Source: Sitta carolinensis (Eukaryota; Chordata; Aves; Passeriformes; Sittidae). From it: a DNA stretch of 64,000 nt. Positions within the stretch are counted from its first letter, which is position 1. Each line of letters opens with the position of its first letter. The notes beneath the pieces are model-generated. The model searched no databases and was not told the origin of the DNA. It saw only the letters and a program-made list of their open reading frames with translations. The stretch lies in NCBI GenBank assembly GCA_032173965.1, contig CM063292.1:8094001-8158000 (forward strand). The letters run 5' to 3'. Position numbers and translations under genes: made by a program. Below are positions 13,441 to 23,245 of the stretch, in pieces.

Positions 13441-14814
13441 TAATTCAGGAATGCCACTGACAGTCTCCTGGGAGAGCTACACTTACTTTTGCTTAGCTGC
13501 TGGCATGACTGCTGTAAAATAAAGGCTTTAAAAGAAATCCTTGCAGGGGAATTTTTACAGTAAGAGTGAGTCCTCGGGAAAAAGGAAAGTTATAAAATGT
13601 TCTGTGTCGCTACAGGTGTTCCTCAGGGATCACCGAGAGGCTATTCAAACATAATATTTGCTTAAATATCTTTAGGAAAATTATCTGCTTTATTTTACAG
13701 TTCTACATGCCTCACACAATGCTCGAAAATAATAGTTACCTTTAAACGCCACCTAAAATATTTATTGCAGCAAATTATTTCTGTAATGAAACTGACACGT
13801 AAATTGCCCAACACCAACATCCCTGGCTTTGTCAAAAAAAAACCCCAGGACCAAAACCAAAAGCCAAACACCAAACAGAAGACCCTCAGCTGTGAATTCC
13901 TTGGTCTTTTGCACCACACACACCATTTTTCTTCTTTGACTTACCAGAATAGGAAGCAAACCCAACTTTGGAACAGAACTTTCAAGAAACAAAATTTAGA
14001 CAAACTCATTCTCATTATTTTCACTTGAAAATTTCTGTTTCTTGTGATTCCTCTGATTGTGTATTTATTACATCCTAACGATACAGTGCTGCCCAGTAGC
14101 TGCAGAGCTTTTCTCAGGAGTGGCTCAGTTCGTGAGGTATCACCCACTTCAGCTCCACAGCTCTTCCTGGAAGCCTACAGCCACCAAAGGGATTGCTCCC
14201 AAAGCATTTCTCATTTTAACACAAAATTAAGGGGTTTGTTACACAAATCCATGCAAATATCCTATCTGGACCGAGAACCAATCAAACTTCCCTTTCACTT
14301 TCCTGGTTGAAAGGCACATCCTGGCACTTTTGGGAAATCACAGCTACCTGAGAGCTCATGGATGGATGGGAAACACGCTTGTCAAGTTCAGCAAGGACAA
14401 ACTTTTAGCAAAGAACTCCCCTCACAATTGGCACTAATTGGTAGTTAAATTGACAAGTGGAACTGAAGCATCCTGACAGCACGAGGGGTGGGCCCTCCAG
14501 GTAGAAATTGAAAACCATTTACTGAAGCAATGTTGGAAAGACAAAACGATCATAGGGCATCTCAGAATATCATGGGGAAACTCAACTCAATTTTTCATAG
14601 TGTCACTTCAGCATTTGGCATGCATACTTGGGCAACATTTCCCTGAGAGAAAGATTAAGTTTTCAGATCAATACATTGAAAAGCATACAGCTTCTGATTC
14701 TTTACAAGCAAAATGCTCAATATTAGCTATTCTTTTTTCAGACTACCAGAAATTTTTGTGGCTCTAGAAGAACATGACAAAGACATTTAAGTGAATAATG
14801 CTGAAGTAACATAT

Positions 14815-15008
14815 ACTTTTTATTAAAGTATATACTATATATATATATTATATACTATTATATGCTATAAATTATATAATATATATTATATACTTTTTAT
14901 TTAAAAATGCACCAATTCCAAACAACAGCAACAAAACAAAAACAAAAAAAACCACACAAAAATAAAAAATAATTAAAAACAAACAAACAAAAAAAAAAAA
15001 AAAAAAAC
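14815..15008. repeat. AT-dinucleotide repeat followed by an A-rich tract
   Basis: Imperfect (TA)n from about 14820 to 14893 is followed by an A-rich caaaacaaaaac-type tract ending in a long A run at about 14990-15007. Simple sequence. Confidence 0.9.
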
Positions 15009-17179
15009 CAGCAAAACCCCTGCCCAACTTTTAAGTTATTCTTCACATCACAGATGTTTTCCTATCCATGAAAAAAAGTGCAGGAGCAGAGGAAGTGCCT
15101 GGTGTTTTGCAGTTTGACCCTTTAAGATGCTGGATTCCTAAGTAATTGATAAAATGCCTCTTTGAAGTTATTACCAGTCCTGTTCTATTGCTGATGTTCA
15201 AGGGTTTAGGTTGTGTCTCTGCTTAAAATGTGGTTATATCATGCCCCAGGCTGGAGATGAAGGAGCATGAAAGTGCTCAACTTTATTCAGTAATACTCTC
15301 AGAAATATAAAGAAATGAGATTTCCAGTGTCTGGAGATATGCCTTGTTTCTTAAATCTTAGAGAAATCAGCAAAATATATTTTTTACTGTAGAAGAAAAT
15401 GTAGACACTGTTGGGTCAGTCAAACTCTTCTTGCTTAAATTTATGCTTTATATTTAAATTTCTTCTTGGAACTTGTTCAGTTAAAAAAGAAACAAATGAA
15501 AGTTGTGCAGGCTCAGTAATATTTTTTTAAAACCCAATACTTTTATCAGACTTCTACAAAATGTTGTCTGTTGTATTTATTGTCTTTGCAGTAACATTTA
15601 ATTACAGAGTGTTTTTCTCAGCTAGTTATACTCCTGCTTACTAAGCTGATTGAGACTGTGCAAACTGGAGCACTCTGTGCAGTACACAGTCACCTCTTCC
15701 CTTTCAAGCACACAAAAGGAGGGGGGAATTAATATTTTTCATAAAGAATACAGTAGCAAAATAATTGATACATTTCAACTTCTGGGAATTTATTAAACTT
15801 AAGCAGGAAAATTAGTGTATAATTATGGTTGCAAAACAACAACAGAAATCCAAGGCTCAGAAGGCAATGTTGACTTTGCAACATTTCAGATACTGAATAT
15901 TTTATGGCATGCATTTAAATCATAGAAAAACATACAAGTATGTATTAGGGAAAAGAGGGTAGAATCTATTTAATATGATGTTGTGGTTGCTGTTGTGTGA
16001 AAACTTTATTAAAGCTTTAATGTAGGACTATGCTATATCTTATGAAACTTATGCTAGGACTTTGGTACTCCTACATGTCACATTGCACTCAGGGAAACAG
16101 CGTGTAATTCATCCCTCAAAATACTGATTATTTCTATACATTTCTGGTTTGCATCACTTGAGCACAACAGTACTTTCAGACAGCCATCATAATCACAAGC
16201 TCAGGGCAAGAATGAAAAGCAAAACGTGAGGCAGGGACTTGTTTAATTAAAACCTTATTTATTTCTCCTGTTTGTATCACTTGGCCTTCAACAGAACTAG
16301 TCATGATTTTAAATGAGTAACATTTTACCATTTCCTGGTGAAGGTAGAAAATGCATGTTGGCAAAGGAATCAAGGATTGTGTAGAGCATGGATAATGTAG
16401 AACAGAGAGCTCCAAGCTATTTATCAGTGCTCTCTGCATCTCCAGGTTGGGGTTTTACAGCAGCTCAGCCCGAAGCACTTGACTGTGAAAACAGGATGCC
16501 TCTCCACTGCTCCTCCTACAGGAAAATTGTTTCTCCTCCACAGGCCCGAAGCCAAGCCCCAAACATCAAGGGAAAAATAAAAATCTCTGTTGCACCAAAC
16601 AGCAAAAGTTGCCCGGCTTCCTCAGCCCACAAGCCATACAAGAAAATCTGCATTTAAGGGAGTGAAAAGCACAAACCACGTAATTCAGAGGCAGTCACAG
16701 GTGGAAAACAACTCCCTGAGCTCACCACAATAAGGAGCTCACCTGGCCATGCTGCTTCTGAGCCTCACCAACACAGTCTCACTGGTGTCTTCCCCTCCAG
16801 GATTTTCAGAGCTCCTTCTCCAGAGCCCTGGACCAGCACAGATGTGCCTCAGGGGCTGCTCTTCCCTGCTCACCTCCCTAGTTTCTCCTCACTGACTAAA
16901 ACAGGCAATATGTTATTCTGGGACTGGAAACAGAGAAATCCAAAAAGTCTGGGGGAGGTTCTGGGGTAATCTGGGAAGTCTTGCCAGTGGTGTGACACAG
17001 ACAGCACCAACCTGAGTATTTCTGGTGGACTTTTGTGTCTGGACCCATTTGGATTCATTTATCAGCAAGCTGGAGAACATAAACACAAACAACTTTTATG
17101 GAGTTCATTGCCTCTTTCGCTCTCACCGTGCTTTGTGATGTTTAACAAAGACACACAAGTGCTGGACTGTGCACCATGG

Positions 17180-17400
17180 ACAGAGCACCCTGGCTGTACA
17201 GACAGGCTGGCACAGGCAGGGTCTGGCACTGCCCAGCCTGCCAGGGGTGGGCACAGCCCCGAGGCTGCCAGAGCTCCAGGAGTGCTGGACAGCATCCCAG
17301 GGATGCCCAGGAATGTTGGGGGGGTCTAGGCAGGGACAGGAGGTGCACTTGGGTGATCCCTGTGGATCCCTTCTACCTGAGGACATTCTAGGACTCTAAT
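17180..17400 (+). mobile_element. CR1 LINE 3' end
   Basis: It has the same order of blocks as the CR1 at 18735: ctggcactgccc, gggcacagccccgaggct, caggagtgctgg, aggcagggacaggaggtgca, then gatcccttctacctgaggacattctagg. The tail is decayed. The LTR at 17408 lies directly beyond it. Confidence 0.8.
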
Positions 17401-17401
17401 T

Positions 17402-17737
17402 ACAAACTGTAGTCTGGTTTCAGGCATGAAGTTCTGGTTTTCTAAAGTTTGGTTTCTAAAGTTCTGGTTTTCTGAAATTCTTTCCCCGGGAAAGAACATA
17501 AACACCAGGATTGTTGTTTAACAATATCTATGTTGTACATTCCTTTTGGAATAGGGATTTCTTTTGATGTCCCCCTGGTTTGACCAATGTGGGTGAAGAG
17601 GTTTGCCTTTGTATCACCAATCACATTGGTCTGTAGAAAATTGTATATAAGGGAGAACAATCCCTAATAAAAGTGATAATTAGCCTTCTTGATGATTTGG
17701 AGTCCGTGTCATGTTACCAGAAACAGTGACAACAAAC
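17402..17737 (+). mobile_element. Solo LTR with 6-bp target duplication
   Basis: The LTR runs from tgtagtctgg at 17408 to aacagtgaca at 17731 (324 bp). The hexamer acaaac occurs immediately on both sides (17402-17407 and 17732-17737), as expected of a 6-bp target duplication. Inside are a TATA-like gtatataagg (about 17643) and a poly(A) signal aataaa (about 17666). A roughly 15-bp tandem repeat aaagttctggttttct (about 17430-17475) is absent from the sister copy at 18375. Confidence 0.88.
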
Positions 17738-17738
17738 T

Positions 17739-17794
17739 GGTTTTACAATAGCTATCCCAGATTTTTGGTTTTACACTAGCTATCCCAGAATTTT
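17739..17794. repeat. 28-bp tandem duplication
   Basis: Two units beginning ggttttac and containing tagctatcccag lie at 17739-17766 and 17767-17794, differing at two positions. They sit directly after the LTR target duplication and are host or internal sequence of unknown origin. Confidence 0.9.
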
Positions 17795-18374
17795 GCTTAA
17801 AAACATCTACTAAACCAGGTCCTAACCTGTTTAAAGCATCAAGGACAACACATGTTCCTCAAAACAGGAGCCCAAATGCAGCTTCCTAATGCTCTTTCAC
17901 TTTATTACCCATGTCATTGTGAATTCGGAGGCTGTCTCCTGTGGAAGCACAGTGGCATTTGCCTCAGCCCAGATTTCACAGCACATCTGCTGTGGTGCTG
18001 GGAGTGCATGCAGAGGAGACAGAGGGAATGCAGCAGTGGGAAGCAAGGAGAAGTTCTACCCAGCTAATCGAGTCCCCAGGGACAGCATGCAGTGTCACAA
18101 GACATATCACTCTACACTTCAATGAGGTTGTCAGCCACGGGGAGGCTGCAAACTGCTGACAGCACTGTGCAGGATGGGCAGGCTGCTAAAGGAGACACAG
18201 GAGCTTTGTAAAGTGCCTACCTGCTTCTGGGGGTGAAGGGGGGACAAAAGAAACAAAAGGGGATTTGCAAATCAGTTGCTCGCTATTCTGTTGCTGGGAA
18301 TAAACCCAAACTCATCTGACGTGTGTTGCACGAACACAAAAAAGTTACTTTGCAGGGTTCTCAAAATGCACAGG

Positions 18375-18673
18375 TGTAGTGTGGTTTCAGGCCTGATGTT
18401 TTGGGTTTCTGATGTTCTTTCCCAGAAAAGTGTGATAAACATGATGGAACGATTTGTAATAATATTTATGTTTATACATTCCTTCTGGGAGAAGAAATTT
18501 CTTCTTGCTGTCCCTCTGGTTTAACCAATGTGGGTGAAGAGGTTTGCCTTTGTTTCACCAATCACAATGGTCTGTGTAAAATTGTATATAAGGGAGACCC
18601 ATCCCTAATAAGAGTCATTCTTACCCTTCTGATATCACAGAATCCATGTCGTGTGTAAAATGAAACAGTGACA
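18375..18673 (+). mobile_element. Second LTR of the same family, same orientation
   Basis: It aligns through tgtagtgtggtttcaggc, accaatgtgggtgaagaggt, ttgcctttg, a TATA-like gtatataagg and the end aaacagtgaca. Its poly(A) signal is changed to aataag. No matching target duplication is seen. The 640 bp between the two LTRs shows no retroviral coding sequence. Confidence 0.85.
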
Positions 18674-18734
18674 CCCATATACATTTTTATATGTACAGAT
18701 CAAAATAATATGGGACTTATTCAAATAAGAATGA

Positions 18735-18992
18735 TATAAAGCTATCAGAGAATGTCCAAAGGAGGGACAGAGAGCATGAAGCTGTGCCAGGGGAGGGTTA
18801 TGAAGATCAGGGAAAGACTCTGCTCCCCCAGGGTGCTGGCACTGCCCAGGGATGGGCACAGCCCGAGGCTACTGCAGGAGCTGCCAGGGATGCACAGGGC
18901 ATGGCTGGGGGCTGGACAGGGACAGGAGCTGCACTGGGTGACCCTTGGGTGACCCCTTCCAACACAGGATATTGTATTCCATGATTCTATGC
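18735..18992 (+). mobile_element. CR1 LINE 3' end
   Basis: It reads ggtgctggcactgcccaggg, gggctggacagggacaggag, gaccccttccaacacaggat and the terminal tattccatgattctatg. This is a complete 3' end, 5'-truncated as usual. Confidence 0.9.
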
Positions 18993-19031
18993 AAATACCA
19001 TGTGGCAAAATGAATGCAATATGAGTACAGC

Positions 19032-19032
<1 letters not shown>

Positions 19033-19064
<32 letters not shown>
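19033..19064. repeat. Run of 32 A
   Basis: An uninterrupted A32 lies about 40 bp beyond the CR1 tail. CR1 does not end in poly(A), so the run is separate simple sequence. Confidence 0.95.
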
Positions 19065-19066
<2 letters not shown>

Positions 19067-20278
19067 AAAATAAAACCTAGAATATTTGTAGCATTTTATA
19101 GAGAAATCTCATAAATTCAGAAAGCACTTCTTTACAGATGTGTGAACTCAAGGAGAGTTGCTCGTTTTGAGCTTGATCCTAGCAAACATAATAACAAAAA
19201 TTGGCATTAAAAGTGCAAATTGCTCAAATTCATTCTAAGTTCAAGAATGAAAGCAAAAGATTTGCTCCGGTCCTTTACTCGAGTCATTGAAGAAAGACAC
19301 CACACTTTAGAAGGTGTTCGCATTAATTCCTCCTATTAGTCTCACCCCAGATTACTTCATTTATTAGAGCAAATACACTTGGAATGCATTTATTACTCTA
19401 TATCCATGCAGAGCAGCAAGGAACAAGCACCTTTGAAGTGTGTGCAGTTGCATTGCAATGCTTAAAACTCTGGAGGAGAGTCTTCCTGCCTGGAAGCTTT
19501 TTCCCCTGGAAAAACTGAGCAGTTTAATAAAGATACCACAGACCTCTGTAATCCTGCCTTTCTAAATTTCTCTGCTTTTCACAAACTTTGGTATCAGACC
19601 GTTTTAACCAACACGAGGAACTCGCAGACTCTGCATGCAGGCTTTTATTTACACTGTGATTTGTGTTCTGTTTGTACCCTATAAAATTAATCTCAGTTTC
19701 CAGTTTTATTTTGCTGGTATATTCCCTCAATTCCATTAGGACCAAATGCTTCTACTCAGTGCCTTTCCACCCACTAACACAAAAGCCATTATTTAAGTAT
19801 CAGTTCTATTCTGAGCAGTTCTTAAAAGCTGAATTTTCAGTGGGTACATTTGAGAACACATGACAAATTCTGCTTGTGTATTGTTTCTGTTTGTGCAAGA
19901 CTTATTTTTATATTTATTCTCCAAAGCACCAAATTAAATATTTGTACAAAACATACATGACTATGAAAAGCACCAGGTACACTCTACAACAGTGTAGAGA
20001 CAAAAATTGCAACAAAGATCTACATAATTAGATTTGCTTCTAGAATGTTTTCTTTGAAGCAATTAACCACAAATAAAAGATTTGCTTGAAGATTATGCTA
20101 GCACTTTCAACGTGTAAAAAGCACATGCCAAGCAATAACAGGAGAAAAACACATTTATATAAACATAATGCAGCAAAAATGGGGCAGACATTTGATATCA
20201 CTCTTTCCACGAGGTTAAGCTCTCTGCACTAATTCACTGTATCCTGTTTTACTGAGTGTGCTTCATTCAAAGTCTGGC

Positions 20279-20310
20279 AAAAAAAAAAAAAAAAAAAAGA
20301 AAAAAGAAAA
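20279..20310. repeat. A-rich tract
   Basis: An A run of about 20 is followed by gaaaaaagaaaa; simple sequence. Confidence 0.9.
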
Positions 20311-22453
20311 TCGAGGTAAATCATAGGGCGGAACAAATAGTCAATGAAGTCCCAGAAGGAAGGAGATACCTCATGTGTGCAAATCCCTTGGCAGGGAAAA
20401 AAACTCAAAAGGCTGGAGGAAGAGTGTAAGTGGAAGAGCCAGGAGGAGGAAGCAGGTAAGTACAAATCTCCAGCGAGTTCTGAAACGGAGGTTATTTTTA
20501 AATTGCAGGGGATAAGAAACCAATGAGGGTGCCAGAGGACAAACCACAGCCCAGCTGCACAGAAAAGGAAAGCATCTTCCCTGTGACATTCTGTCCACCC
20601 TCAAGTTTTGGGAAGGAGTGCCAAGAAGGATAATTGAGGGAGTGTCTGCCTTGCAGCCAGGAAGGATTAAGAGCAGCTCTGCAGGCTGTGCAGAACCTCT
20701 GCTCCCACTCCTGCCTGAAAACACTCGCAGGACTCACAAGCCTCAGGGAGGAAAAATAAGTCAGAAATATGGATGATTTTTCTGGAGAGGGAGAAAAAAT
20801 AGAAGAATTCCAAAAATATTCTATGTCATTTTAATGAATAAACCAAAAATGCCTCCCTATGGGAACAAACTTTGCTTCTTGCTCATTTCCGTCTATAACA
20901 TGCAGTGTTTTAATTATGCAGCAGTCTCAACAAATAGATTGTCACAGCATTTTAGCTAATTCTATTTAAAATGCCAGCAGAAGATGGGATAATGTCTTCC
21001 TTGGTTTGGCTTAGTTTAACCTACCCACTTCTATTCACCAATGACTCAAACAATCCAGGATATTATAACCACCAAAAAAAAAAAAACTTAAAATAGAAGA
21101 AATATTTAGACCTGGATATACCCTGAATATCAAAACACCACAAAGTACAAACCCAGGATTCTCCCCAGCTACTCCAAATAATTTTAAAAGCTCAACTAAA
21201 ATATTCCAGAAAGAATAGGTTGAATAAAATATTTTAAGATGTGAAATATGCACATTGCTGTCTCTGTGAAATTGAGATATGTTACTAACCCCAGAGAAAC
21301 AAATGAGAAACAGATACCAAATACCTGATATAAATGTAAATTGACACAGCTCCAAAAGTCACTGGATAGAAAGCACATTACACCTTCTGACCCTGAGTCT
21401 TGCCTGGAAAGTGCCCACACTAGGGAAGATTTGGGAATGCACTTGATCTGTGTTCTCTTCAATAATACAGAGCTATTGACAGTACCTATATGATACTATA
21501 TGCTATCCATTTATCCATGGAAATTCCAAGATTACCATGAAATTAACTGTTATCCATAATTTTGTCTAGATTTTTTTTTTTAATCAACCTCAGTAGCCAG
21601 CTAATAAGACAATAATGCACTTGGTTGTTCAGAGGGAATTGAACTTTAGTGATAAACAATTAAGGTATTTATACCTGCTCACTGCCAAACATGCATTTAT
21701 GAACAGATCATTCCTTTCTAAGAATAATTCTAAGGATAATTCATCCCTGATGGATACAGATGGCTCACACAAGTGCAAGGCTGATTCACTGACTGGAGGT
21801 AAACACTCTGAGCTACAGAATAAACTAATGCATGGCAACAAGCAAAGCTTTAGGGCAGCAGAAAAGCTGGGACACTGAAAAATATGATCATTTGCCCTGT
21901 GTTATCTTCCTAACTTTGAAAGTAAATTACAAAGTCTGTGGCAATAATGTGTGCATAGACCTCCGTATAAACTGGGACCTCATAATTTGCTGTACAGTCC
22001 ACACTTTCCCTTTTTTGTTCTTGTTTTTTTAAAAATGCTCAGAGCATAAACAACTTGATTCATCAGACTGGAGACAGAACATGACCTATAGATGTAACAA
22101 CCTTTAGGAATGCACAGGAACATATTGCAAAGAGCTGCTTTGGTAAAAATCTTCAGCTGACAGAGGTGAGGAGTGATGACTAATGATACAAAAGAAAGGA
22201 TGTGAACACACTTGTGGGGTTTTTGACAAATGGATTATGCATATTTTCATTGGAAATAGCAGGTTAGCTAACTAGGAAACCATGTCCTTACAGTCAGGTA
22301 CATTTAAAGCACAAATCTATGGATATTAGAGAACCATTTCAGAATCACAAAGCACCCCAGTCTGAAATTGCCTAGAAGAGTCCAAATGACTGAAGACCTT
22401 CTCATGCCATACATTTATACATTCAGAGAAAAAAAAAACAAATCTTGCCTTAC

Positions 22454-22703
22454 CCGGCCAACTAGGATTGGTTCAGGTCCAGAAAATTCTTCCAATACAA
22501 ACATTTGATTCCAAACCCAGCCTCTTGGAACGATGCAAAACTCTTTGTTCTTCATTTAGCCTTTTTAGTCCTGTACTGGATCCACTTGGTAGTATTTGAG
22601 ATTGATTCATTGGAGCCATATAAATGGAAGGAAGGACAGTAATCCATAATATTATTAATGGAGTCCATGTATCCATAAGCATTTCCGTTAGTCTTTCTGG
22701 CAT
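22454..22703 (-). CDS. CDH8: Cadherin-8 first coding exon (signal peptide, propeptide, start of EC1), frame broken by a 2-nt deficit
   Basis: Type II classical cadherins are calcium-dependent neuronal adhesion proteins made as signal peptide, propeptide, five EC domains, a membrane segment and a catenin-binding tail. Read on the minus strand, the ATG at 22703-22701 opens MPERL, followed by a hydrophobic signal core (TPLIILWITVLP, about residues 14-25), the motif IYMAPMNQSQ, and the furin site RSKR at residues 58-61. After a frame change come WVWNQMFVLEEFSGPEP and ILVGR, ending at a GTAAGG donor. Signal peptide and propeptide point to CDH8 rather than CDH6, 9, 10, 11, 12 or 18. As I remember human CDH8, this exon has 84 codons (252 nt). 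Here it has 250 nt: the Gly codon after RSKR keeps one base of three at 22520. The two adhesive Trp residues therefore sit in another frame. An assembly error or a real frameshift would both explain this. Later CDH8 exons are not in the window. Confidence 0.93.
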
Positions 22704-22898
22704 TGTACCACCAGCTACGCAAATCACCACAGAAATGAAATTATTATTTTGCTCTCCTCCAGACTGTAGCAATCCAATTCATCACGCAGTACAGAACATT
22801 TACTTACAGCTCCTCCATGTGTTAACAGCACAGTCAATGTAAAAATAGCTTAGATGATAAAAACATGATCCATTGAGTTTTCCAGTCATTAAAGATTC
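22704..22898 (-). other. CDH8: 5' UTR part of the CDH8 first coding exon
   Basis: Upstream of the MPERL start the minus strand reaches a textbook splice acceptor: a long pyrimidine run (T-rich, then CCCCCACC) ending in AG at 22900-22899, so the exon would begin at 22898. The segment holds several short upstream AUGs, for example one reading ATG GAG GAG CTG TAA near 22829-22815. It also has an internal GTAAGT (near 22806) and weaker AGs nearer the start codon, so an alternative 5' UTR splice form is possible. The frame stays open for 23 codons upstream of the ATG but contains no in-frame AUG there. Confidence 0.75.
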
Positions 22899-23126
22899 CT
22901 GGTGGGGGAAAGAAAAAAAAAAAAAGGAAGTTCAAATCAGTGACTAAAGAGCTTAGGAAAGCATTCTGAAACATCCTATTTACTTTTACATCGTAAATAA
23001 GCCATGTTAGGTTTTAACTTTGTAGTTCATAGTATTATTGCATAGTTGAATTGATCCTGTGTATTCTTTCACTGCCTGAAACACTGAGAGAAGATGATTA
23101 CACACACTCAGGGAAATATTTAGGCC

Positions 23127-23245
23127 TAAGGATTGGATGGGGCTTGCAGCAAGCTGGTCTAGTGGAAGGTCCCTGCCCAAGGCAGGGAGGTGGAAATGGA
23201 GGATCCTGAAGGTCCCTCCCAACCCAGACCATTCTGGGGTCTTGC
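23127..23245 (+). mobile_element. CR1 LINE 3' end, diverged
   Basis: The order ggatggggcttgcagcaagc, tggtctagtggaaggtccct, ggcagggaggtggaa, then ggtccctcccaacccagacc attctggg is the classic avian CR1 3' region on the plus strand. It lies only 230 bp outside the CDH8 exon, in intron 1. Confidence 0.9.

Larger units (their letters stand above)
1..22453 (-). other. CDH8: CDH8 intron 2 (partial), AT-rich with repeats
   Basis: Everything left of the exon donor at 22453 should be intron on the minus strand, because no further cadherin exon (the rest of EC1 begins LHTDLD in CDH8) is seen. The named CR1, LTR and low-complexity features account for part of it. The rest (for example 450-2950, 4170-10280, 11110-12900, 13450-17170 and 19070-22430) is AT-rich and I see no supported gene in it. 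Confidence 0.65.

Noticed and set aside
17732..18374. Internal region of a short provirus
   Set aside because: No gag, pol, env, primer site or polypurine tract was found, and the first LTR has its own target duplication.
22704..22772. In-frame N-terminal extension of the cadherin exon by 23 codons
   Set aside because: It has no AUG, and CDH8 is known to begin at MPERL, which here lies at the ATG at 22703.
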